The notes under the pieces were generated by a model that made no database searches, had not been told where the DNA came from, and saw only the letters and a program-made list of their open reading frames with translations. Made by a program: the position numbers and the translations under genes. A stretch of DNA of 64,000 nt from Thermogemmatispora carboxidivorans (GTDB lineage: Bacteria > Chloroflexota > Ktedonobacteria > Ktedonobacterales > Ktedonobacteraceae). Below, in pieces: positions 1 through 5,761 of the stretch; position 1 is the stretch's first letter, and each line of letters starts with the position of its first letter. Location of the stretch: NCBI RefSeq assembly GCF_000702505.1, contig NZ_JNIM01000001.1:3720001-3784000 (forward strand), given 5' to 3'.

Positions 1-462
1 GGTAAGACCAGACCAGGCGCCGATGGCTCGCCCGCGCTCAGGTCCGCTGAAGACAGCGGCAATGATCGAGAGAGTGGAGGGCATGATGAGCGCGGCCCCC
101 AGTCCCATGACGGCGCGTGCAGCAATCAGGAGATTGGCAGAACCGGACAGCGCCGCCCAGAGCGAGCCAGCGACAAAGAGCAGCTGTCCCACCATGAGGA
201 TAAGCCGCCGCCCATAACGGTCGCTCAGGCTACCTGCGGTGAGGAGCAGTCCGGCAAAGACCAGGGTGTAGGCGTCGACGAACCACTGGAGCTGGCTCTC
301 CCCCGCTCCCAGAGCCCGCGCCAGCGTCGGCAGAGCCACGTTTAAGATGGTGTTGTCCATGTCAATGGCCAGGAGACTGAGACAGACAACGGCGAAGATC
401 CACCAGCGCCGCTCGTTGACCTCCTTCTTCTGGCTCAGCTGCAGACCGCTTACGTCGTGCAT
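1..462 (-). CDS. MFS transporter, DHA2 (EmrB/QacA-like) drug exporter, N-terminal part
   Basis: The gene enters at the window edge, so only about 154 residues are visible. After a short polar N-terminus come alternating hydrophobic helices. The helix-1 motif MDNTILNVALPTL and the loop 2-3 motif GSLSDRYGRR (MFS motif A) are clear, followed by GLGAALIMPSTL typical of the 14-TM DHA2 subfamily. Members export drugs or cationic toxins using the proton gradient. The ATG at 462 follows a TetR-type operator at 487-507, so expression is probably controlled by a TetR repressor not present in the window. It lies in the same direction as the upstream bacteriocin-like cluster, so a role in exporting or resisting that product is possible but unproven. 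Confidence 0.9.
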   Translation of the reverse strand, partial: MHDVSGLQLSQKKEVNERRWWIFAVVCLSLLAIDMDNTILNVALPTLARALGAGESQLQWFVDAYTLVFAGLLLTAGSLSDRYGRRLILMVGQLLFVAGSLWAALSGSANLLIAARAVMGLGAALIMPSTLSIIAAVFSGPERGRAIGAWSGLT

Positions 463-486
463 GCTCTGATCCTCGCTTTCAATTAC

Positions 487-507
487 GATACGAAACGGTA
501 TCGTTTC
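487..507. promoter_or_regulatory. TetR-family-type operator upstream of the MFS gene
   Basis: The sequence holds two interlocked inverted repeats, GATAC-6 nt-GTATC (487-502) and GAAAC-6 nt-GTTTC (492-507). This arrangement is characteristic of operators bound by pairs of TetR/QacR-type dimers. It sits 25 bp upstream of the MFS start codon. The cognate repressor is not visible and may lie beyond the window. Confidence 0.6.
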
Positions 508-599
508 TATATCCAATTTAACACAGAATACGGAGAACTGCAATAGCCTCGTATTCCTTCCTGGCGAGGAATTCGAGCTGAGTGGCTACTCTCACGCGC

Positions 600-998
600 T
601 CAGCGCCAATCGAGTACCGCCCCTTGCTGCACGTACTTCAGAAAGCCTTTGCGGCCCATGCTGTTCCTGAACGTCAGGCCGGGCAGCAGCGCATGTGAGA
701 CAAAGGCGCGCGGCCTGCCAGTAGCATCCACCTCGTAGAGACCATTGTAGTGCTGCCAGCGCGGCAGGAAGCTGATTCCGAGAAGTGAGTGCAAGACGAA
801 CAAGATAGAGGCCAGTATCTCCAGATGCCAGACAAAGAAGAGAAGAGCGAGGACAGTGACTACCAGCGCTCCAGCCAGGGGAGCAACCAGCATCTGTCTA
901 GGAAGCGCCCAGGCCAGTGGTGGGGCATCCTCCCGCCACCAATAGCGGCAGACCACGAGCTGACGATCACTCAGCGGTTCTTGAGCCGAGCGTTCCAT
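600..998 (-). CDS. Small two-helix membrane protein of unknown function
   Basis: A 132-residue protein starting at the ATG at 998, which follows AAAGGAG at good spacing; the longer open frame upstream has no such site. Residues about 34-75 form two closely spaced membrane helices, and the remaining C-terminal half is polar and aromatic, probably cytoplasmic. I do not recognise a family. It is the last gene of the minus-strand cluster that begins with the bacteriocin-like precursor, 310 bp after the preceding gene. Its small size and membrane topology would suit an immunity or accessory protein, which is inference from position only. Confidence 0.65.
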   Translation of the reverse strand: MERSAQEPLSDRQLVVCRYWWREDAPPLAWALPRQMLVAPLAGALVVTVLALLFFVWHLEILASILFVLHSLLGISFLPRWQHYNGLYEVDATGRPRAFVSHALLPGLTFRNSMGRKGFLKYVQQGAVLDWR

Positions 999-1308
999 CC
1001 CCTTATCTCCTTTCCAATGCGGATCAGCCGGAGCGCCTGGGCGGTGCCTTCCGGGCATCGCTGGCGCTCCTGTTCGGCTTCCATTCACTATAAACGCAGG
1101 TGAAGTCGGTTACTCCAACAGAGGCGTCGGGAAGGGATGGCATCGGGAGAAGAGGGCAGGACGATGCAGGCGAGATGAGCGCAAGACAACGATGTGACCC
1201 TTTCCTTTCAAGGGTAGCCCCTCTTCATTCAACTCAGGCAGCTGCGGAGCTGCTTTTGCCGTCAGAGGTCCCCTATGGCAACAGTCCCGCGAGATCGTCC
1301 GTCAGCGG
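999..1308. other. Gap with one hairpin, no gene
   Basis: No convincing reading frame is seen here. A hairpin at 1238-1253 (GCAGCT, 4-nt loop, AGCTGC) followed on the plus strand by TTTT lies between the five-helix and the two-helix membrane genes. On the transcribed minus strand it lacks a U-tract, so it could attenuate or process the transcript rather than end it. Confidence 0.35.
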
Positions 1309-1845
1309 TTAGAGAAGTCTGACCAGGAGACCAAGCAGGAGCTGGAGGCCAAAGCCCAGGCACAGGACCTGCAAGAGTGTTGAGCGCGCTTCCTGCCGGC
1401 GGTAGAGGGCCGTCGCGACCGTGGCAATGATGAGCATCACTGGAAAGGAGGTGTTGAAGATGGAGAGTAAGGCCAGACCGTGCCGACCGCTGCCAATGGC
1501 TAGACAGAGAATGCCAAGCTCGCCTACCATAGCGCGGATATATCCCCGCAGTATTGTCGCGCTCACAGTTGGAAAGCGAAGAAGCCAGGGCTGTTGGCGC
1601 CGCCTGTACCAGATTTTTTCCAGGAGCTTGTAGGCCACCAGAAAGAGCAGCAATTGCCCCAGCAAGTTGAGCACGAGCAGGCCAGCCACCAGCACAACCC
1701 CTATTGACCAGGAGAGAGAGGTCTCGGCCTGGAGCAGGACCCCAGCCCCGCCCAGGGTCCCAAGACACAAGAGAGTATCGGGTCCAATCTGCCCTATCAC
1801 CTTCACCAGCGGCTGCAGCTGTGCTCTTCCTCTCTCTTCAGACAT
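1309..1845 (-). CDS. Multi-pass membrane protein of unknown function, cluster member
   Basis: A 178-residue protein starting at the ATG at 1845 after GAAGGAGGAA; upstream in-frame sequence is the 3' end of the previous gene. It has a short charged N-terminus and about five hydrophobic segments separated by basic loops (KIWYRRRQQPW, ALYRRQE). No family is recognised. The start overlaps the stop of the SpoIIM-like gene by 8 bp (ATGTCTGA), so the two are translationally coupled. In known circular bacteriocin loci, extra hydrophobic proteins help in secretion or self-immunity; such a role here is inferred from position only. Confidence 0.75.
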   Translation of the reverse strand: MSEERGRAQLQPLVKVIGQIGPDTLLCLGTLGGAGVLLQAETSLSWSIGVVLVAGLLVLNLLGQLLLFLVAYKLLEKIWYRRRQQPWLLRFPTVSATILRGYIRAMVGELGILCLAIGSGRHGLALLSIFNTSFPVMLIIATVATALYRRQEARSTLLQVLCLGFGLQLLLGLLVRLL

Positions 1846-2320
1846 GTAGCATTCCTCCTTCAATGATGGCTGCCGCCATGAGCAAGAAGAGGCAAACAAA
1901 TAATAAGAGATAAACCGTTTTTCGATGAATGGGCCAGCCACGCAGCAGCGACCAGAAAAGATCAAGCCCTACCTGAGTTGCAATGATCAGCGCGCTAAAT
2001 TCAAACCAGGGAAAAATAGCAGCCAGAGGTGAGTCGTGCCAGTAGAGATGCAGTACTCTGCCGTAGACAAAGAGATTCTCGAAGATGACGCAGCCGCCCA
2101 CAAAGCCCCCTGTCAGGGCGCTCCCCAGAGCGATGCAGAGGATCAGGAGCAGATTGCTGCCCAAGATAAACCAGAGGGAGAACTGCCCGCTAGGGGCGCT
2201 GGCGGTCGGCCAGTCTTCGATAGGCCACTGGACTCCGAGGATCAGCGCGCTGAGGGCGATCGCTGCTAGCAAGGCATACTCTAACAGATAGCGCCTGGGG
2301 AAGGCTGCTCTCGTCACCAT
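1838..2320 (-). CDS. SpoIIM/DUF95-like membrane protein of the bacteriocin-like cluster
   Basis: A 160-residue protein with four or five membrane helices. The stretch around residues 55-125 resembles the SpoIIM/DUF95 core: an Asn-containing helix, a Gly-rich helix (GSALTGGFVGG), then the buried EFSALIIATQVGLDL element (residues 107-121), and near the end a helix with a buried Glu (AAIIEGG). DUF95 proteins are the recurrent membrane component of circular bacteriocin loci, linked to maturation, secretion or immunity. The start at 2320 overlaps the protease stop by 7 bp (ATGGTGA) and its stop overlaps the next start. It could instead be a free-standing SpoIIM relative; the assignment rests on motif similarity by eye. 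Confidence 0.6.
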   Translation of the reverse strand: MVTRAAFPRRYLLEYALLAAIALSALILGVQWPIEDWPTASAPSGQFSLWFILGSNLLLILCIALGSALTGGFVGGCVIFENLFVYGRVLHLYWHDSPLAAIFPWFEFSALIIATQVGLDLFWSLLRGWPIHRKTVYLLLFVCLFLLMAAAIIEGGMLHV

Positions 2321-3345
2321 GATGCCGCGCCCTCCAGCGAATAACAGCGCTGGAGATAGAGACGGGCAGCCTCCAGGGCTCCCGGCCCCAGATGAGCGAC
2401 GGCCCACTGGTCGGCCTCTTTTTCCCAGCGCCGCAGACAGAGCAGCTTGCCCAGCAACGGCGCCATGACCAGCATGCTCCAGAGGAGCAGACAGAGCGCG
2501 GCAACCGGGCCGCTCAGTTCGTCGAGGAACTGCGGGAGGCACACAGCAGCCAGAAGGCCCACCAGCACCGCCCCTAGCTGGCAGTCCCATAGACTACGCA
2601 ACCGAGTCGTGTGACCACGAGCAATATGACCCTGCTCATGGAGCAGCAGCACCTGCAGCACCTGGACCGGTACTTGCAGCCAGGCGTCCAGGTAGATCTC
2701 TTGTTGCCCCGACCAGGTTCGACGTGAGAAAGCAGGGGCATCTTTTTGGGGCAGATAAGAGGTGAAGAGCTTGACCGCCGGCTCCGGCAGTAAGGCCACG
2801 CCTTCGGGCAGCTCCTTTAATTCTTCACGTAGATAGCGCTGAAAGGCTATCCTGCGGAGCAGTATCCATATGAGGGCGGGAGCTGTGCACACCGCTATCA
2901 GGAGTTTGAAATCTGTGAGAACGAGACCACAGGCGGGCAGCAGCGCCAGCAGGACCACGCCGATGGCCTGGGCGGATTCTCTCCATGTTAGTGGCTGCTC
3001 CGGGGAAAAACGCAGGGCGTAGCCCCTGGCTTCGGCTACCAGCGAGAGGCGCCAACGGAGAGTCATGGCCTCTCCCGTCAGGGCCGGCATATCCAACCGC
3101 AGGAGCCAGGCCACCCAGCATGGCAACGGACGCGACCAATGCGGCCCCGGCTCCCTCCCTGGCCAGGGCTTCTCCTTTCCAGCAGGTAGCCGTCCGCCTC
3201 TCTCCCAAAGTACAATAAGACAGAGGGCCAGCACCGGCAGCGGGCGCAGGTAGACAGGCACCCATATCAGCGGGTAGATTACTGCCGACGCCGCATGGAA
3301 AGCTGCCAGGAGATCGATGCCCTGCAGTTTTCTCAGGTTTGTCAC
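2314..3345 (-). CDS. Membrane-embedded M48/M56-type zinc metalloprotease
   Basis: A 343-residue protein. I chose the GTG at 3345 because GGAGGAG lies 7 nt upstream; an ATG at 3438 is possible but has no clear ribosome site. Two hydrophobic N-terminal segments and a central pair precede the zinc site HEQGH at residues 236-240. After two more membrane helices comes RRWEKEAD (about 305-312), supplying the third zinc ligand Glu and the conserved Asp of gluzincin membrane proteases. The gene is coupled to the SpoIIM-like gene. No protease has been firmly assigned to leader removal in most circular bacteriocins, so this is an attractive candidate, though quality-control or regulatory cleavage is also possible. 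Confidence 0.8.
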   Translation of the reverse strand: MTNLRKLQGIDLLAAFHAASAVIYPLIWVPVYLRPLPVLALCLIVLWERGGRLPAGKEKPWPGREPGPHWSRPLPCWVAWLLRLDMPALTGEAMTLRWRLSLVAEARGYALRFSPEQPLTWRESAQAIGVVLLALLPACGLVLTDFKLLIAVCTAPALIWILLRRIAFQRYLREELKELPEGVALLPEPAVKLFTSYLPQKDAPAFSRRTWSGQQEIYLDAWLQVPVQVLQVLLLHEQGHIARGHTTRLRSLWDCQLGAVLVGLLAAVCLPQFLDELSGPVAALCLLLWSMLVMAPLLGKLLCLRRWEKEADQWAVAHLGPGALEAARLYLQRCYSLEGAASW

Positions 3346-3378
3346 GAGTGGGCTCCTCCGCCAGTGATTGCGATGCGG

Positions 3379-3404
3379 AAGGAAAGGGCCTTCCGGCTTT
3401 CCTT
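3379..3404. repeat. Stem-loop before the metalloprotease gene
   Basis: A perfect 8-bp inverted repeat (AAGGAAAG and CTTTCCTT) encloses a 10-nt GC-rich loop. It lies 34 bp upstream of the protease start, in the 306-bp gap between the precursor gene and the rest of the cluster. No U-tract follows on the minus strand. Confidence 0.5.
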
Positions 3405-3442
3405 TGTGATACGATCCCAGGCTGGAATAGCCATTCACTGAA

Positions 3443-3474
3443 TCTCTCTGAAGGCCGCTTTCTCCTCAGAGAGA
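3443..3474. repeat. Second stem-loop between precursor and protease genes
   Basis: A perfect 9-bp inverted repeat (TCTCTCTGA and TCAGAGAGA) with a 14-nt loop. With the hairpin at 3379-3404 it forms a tandem pair in the precursor-to-protease gap. Such gaps often partially stop or protect transcripts so that a precursor peptide is made in excess of its processing enzymes. The rest of 3346-3651 shows no gene. Confidence 0.5.
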
Positions 3475-3651
3475 ATGACCTCGATGCGCTTACTGCAAAC
3501 GGCAATGGCTTGCAATCTCAGCTCAGCCTTATTTGAAATAGTTACAACATTTCCCTGACTGGGATTTTCCCGCCAAAGGAGAACGATGCAGGAGCCGGTC
3601 GCATCGCTCTCCTCGCCACTGTGGGAAAGAGATCAATCGCCAGCGTGCCGC

Positions 3652-4023
3652 TTAGCCGAGAAAAGCGACGCCCGCGATCGCTATGATGATGCCTCCCCAG
3701 CCAGTGGCGCTCATGGTTGCCAGAATAGTGCCTATCGCACCAATCCCATCATAAGCAACCCAGGTAATAATCCAGCGGACCCCTTCAATGATCCAGGGCA
3801 GCCCCCGGATATAGCCCGGTAGAGCGCTGAGCAGCATCCCAATCGCCTGGGCAATCCCAAGGCGATGGGTTGCTACCATGTAAAGCAACCAGTGTAGGTG
3901 ACCACCTGCACCCTGCAGGGGCAGCAGGCTCACGAGTGCCGCCCCCCCACACAGAGCAGCAACGAGCAGGAGCCAGTTCCACTCTTCTTTGACGGCACGC
4001 GGCACAGCTCTAATGGAATTCAC
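3652..4023 (-). CDS. Putative circular-bacteriocin-like precursor peptide
   Basis: A 123-residue peptide starting at the GTG at 4023, which follows AAGGAGG with a 6-nt gap; the TTG-initiated longer frame from 4086 has no such site. Residues 1-49 look like a leader: a basic start, a hydrophobic helix (WNWLLLVAALCGGAALV) and a short Gly/His linker. Residues about 50-123 are a Gly/Ala/Ile/Trp-rich core with only a few charges (H53, R54, R73, E80, R83, D92), ending AIAGVAFLG. Leader helix plus a 60-75 residue hydrophobic core beginning near an LGI/FGI element is the design of AS-48 and uberolysin-type circular bacteriocins. The leader boundary near M49/V50 is a guess. It could be an ordinary small membrane protein. 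Confidence 0.5.
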   Translation of the reverse strand: MNSIRAVPRAVKEEWNWLLLVAALCGGAALVSLLPLQGAGGHLHWLLYMVATHRLGIAQAIGMLLSALPGYIRGLPWIIEGVRWIITWVAYDGIGAIGTILATMSATGWGGIIIAIAGVAFLG

Positions 4024-4054
4024 TCTGAACCTCCTTGGGCTGTCCTTTGACTGC

Positions 4055-4138
4055 TTAAGATATTGGCACCGAGGTGCCCGATTCAAGGGTAATCTCTTGA
4101 GTTGCTTTCTTCAATCGTTCTTTGAATGATTTTATCAC
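4055..4138 (-). CDS. Possible 27-residue leader or accessory peptide
   Basis: A short frame starts with GTG at 4138 (or ATG at 4144), preceded by TGGAGG at 7 nt from the GTG, and ends 31 bp before the precursor start. The product is basic and amphipathic in its first half (VIKSFKERLKKATQEI) and polar afterwards. The 3' end contains the inverted repeat GGCACC-GA-GGTGCC at 4065-4078. It may be a regulatory leader peptide, a second small effector or chance. It is too short to judge by composition. Confidence 0.35.
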   Translation of the reverse strand: MIKSFKERLKKATQEITLESGTSVPIS

Positions 4139-4239
4139 AATCATCCTCCAATAATCGCATATCCCCAAAGCAAGGTCTTACTATTAGTACACCACAAAAT
4201 AAAACAAATCAAAGTATCATCTATTCTTTCTCTGAACTC

Positions 4240-4255
4240 CTATCCTTAAGGATAG
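4240..4255. promoter_or_regulatory. Perfect 16-bp palindrome in the divergent promoter region
   Basis: The sequence CTATCCTTAAGGATAG is fully self-complementary. It lies in an AT-rich region (4024-4375) between the precursor gene and the divergent LuxR-type regulator, about 50 bp upstream of the regulator's -35 element. It is the best candidate operator for that regulator. No other gene is seen in the gap besides the small peptide frame. Confidence 0.5.
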
Positions 4256-4303
4256 ATACCATATTCCCTGGCTATTCTACACGTCATTTCCCCCTTCGGA
4301 GGA

Positions 4304-4333
4304 TTGACAAGCCACTAGCATCACTCATAAAAT
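4304..4333 (+). promoter_or_regulatory. Vegetative promoter of the LuxR-type regulator
   Basis: A perfect TTGACA (4304-4309) is separated by 18 bp from TAAAAT (4328-4333). Transcription would start near 4340, about 35 nt before the regulator's ATG at 4376. Confidence 0.6.
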
Positions 4334-4375
4334 AGAGGATGGAGAAACAAATGCAGTATATTTTTCAGGATCAAG

Positions 4376-5023
4376 ATGAGAGTTATCATTATAGATCCTA
4401 ATATTTCGAACTGCCAAAAGATTACCAGCATCTTAGGAGAAGAGCATCATATCGCGATCTCTAGCGCCAACGACTCTCTCTCTCTTCTTCAAGAGCAGAG
4501 CCTGCAGAGGCCGCCCCCTGATCTCTGGATTATCAATCAGGAGATCCTGCCAAAGCTGGCAGCGCCACCCCGAGGTCAGTACATCGTGCTGGCCAGCGAC
4601 GTTCGTTTTGACCAGCTCCACTGGGCCTACGAACAAGGCGCTCTCGGCTATCTGCTTGCTAGCGCCCCTGCTCCTCTTTGGCGCAGTGCCATCCAGCTCC
4701 CCCCTGGCCATTTTCTCATCGACCCCTCAGTTGTTCCTCTGCTCTTCAGCGACGTCTTCTCCTCGCCCAGACTCCACGCGGGACTCAGTCAGCTCACAGC
4801 TCGCGAGCGCGAGATCCTTTCTCTGCTCGCGGCGGGTGGCTCCAATAAGGAGATCGCGGCGCAGCTCGGCATCTCCCAGACGACTGTTAAAACGCATATC
4901 GCCCATATCTATCGCAAGCTTGATATTCGAGGAAGAGCTTCCAAATGTTCACGTTATCCTCTTGAAAAGGTCACAGCAGTCGACAATAGCAGCGATGAAT
5001 GCGGCGGCTTGCTGGCAATTTAG
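4376..5023 (+). CDS. LuxR/NarL-type regulator with degenerate receiver domain
   Basis: A 215-residue protein. Residues 1-105 have a response-regulator receiver pattern (IIID7PN, IVLAS, GYLLAS), but the phosphoacceptor position in DLWIINQ is Asn54 and the conserved Lys of the GYLLK motif is Ala95. It is therefore unlikely to work by normal phosphotransfer. Residues 139-190 are a LuxR-type helix-turn-helix (LTAREREILSLLAAGGSNKE onward). No histidine kinase is nearby. It is divergent from the bacteriocin-like cluster, has its own promoter, and probably controls that cluster. The tail after residue 190 departs from family consensus. Confidence 0.85.
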   Translation: MRVIIIDPNISNCQKITSILGEEHHIAISSANDSLSLLQEQSLQRPPPDLWIINQEILPKLAAPPRGQYIVLASDVRFDQLHWAYEQGALGYLLASAPAPLWRSAIQLPPGHFLIDPSVVPLLFSDVFSSPRLHAGLSQLTAREREILSLLAAGGSNKEIAAQLGISQTTVKTHIAHIYRKLDIRGRASKCSRYPLEKVTAVDNSSDECGGLLAI

Positions 5024-5081
5024 TCAAGGACCGCTCGCTGTGTAGTCAATCCCTAAGTACGAGACAAAGGAGGCAATCGCT

Positions 5082-5348
5082 ATGATTCTCTGGGTCGGTA
5101 TCGTGCTGATCGCCATTGGGCTGCTGATCGGGTTGATTCTGGTCAGCATCGGGCGGCGATCCATTCCCATGCGCTCCCCCGAGGAGCAGGCCCGCTTGCG
5201 CGAGCAACTGATCGCCTCCGGTCTCTCGCCTCGTGTGGCCGAATATATCGCTCAGGGGAAACGCCTCGAAGCCATCAAAGCCTATCGGGATGAGACGGGC
5301 CAGAGCCTCAAGGAGGCTGTCCGCTCTATTGACCCGCTGCTCCAGTAA
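5082..5348 (+). CDS. Small membrane protein with ribosomal L7/L12-like C-terminal motif
   Basis: An 88-residue protein with a strong AAAGGAGG ribosome site. Residues 1-24 form one membrane helix, and the cytoplasmic part ends with KRLEAIKAYRDETGQSLKEA, which closely resembles the helix-turn-helix of the L7/L12 C-terminal domain. Such single-pass proteins with an L7/L12-like tail are common small hypotheticals in Gram-positive and Chloroflexota genomes; their role is unknown. It follows the regulator by about 60 bp and may be co-transcribed, but it need not belong to the bacteriocin-like system. Confidence 0.75.
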   Translation: MILWVGIVLIAIGLLIGLILVSIGRRSIPMRSPEEQARLREQLIASGLSPRVAEYIAQGKRLEAIKAYRDETGQSLKEAVRSIDPLLQ

Positions 5349-5761
5349 GAGGGTGAGCCAGCGCTTGCCAGGAGGCCAGACGAGGGACTGACCGGCCTTC
5401 GAGAGAGGGTGGCAGCCAGGGAGGTCGCCAGGTCAGGGTCAGTGCCAGAACGTCATAGTTGTGCCCTTCGCCAACTGTCCTGACGGATCAGAGCCGCCAA
5501 CCCGTCAGGTGGGCATGCCCAGGCAGACCTTGCCATATGGCAGAGAGGCCAGGGCCAGGCCAGCGATCAGTGACGAGCGAGACCAGACCAGCACCTGCTT
5601 CTTCTCCAGAATAGGCCACGTAACTTGCGGAGGACGTCGACGTAGATATATAGTGAAGAGCAAACAGCCCAGCGCAGCCCAGACAGCGTGCCCTACCAGG
5701 CGCGCTGAGCGGGCCTATGCGTTTTAGCGGTTCAGCCAGTCTGGTCCGGGCGAAAGGAAGT
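5349..5761. other. Non-coding gap with hairpins
   Basis: No convincing gene. An 8-bp inverted repeat with a 15-nt loop is present at 5479-5509 (CCTGACGG and CCGTCAGG), and a 10-bp palindrome GGGCATGCCC follows at 5511-5520. They may mark the end of the upstream transcript. No U-tract and no clear promoter for the kinase gene are seen. Confidence 0.35.
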
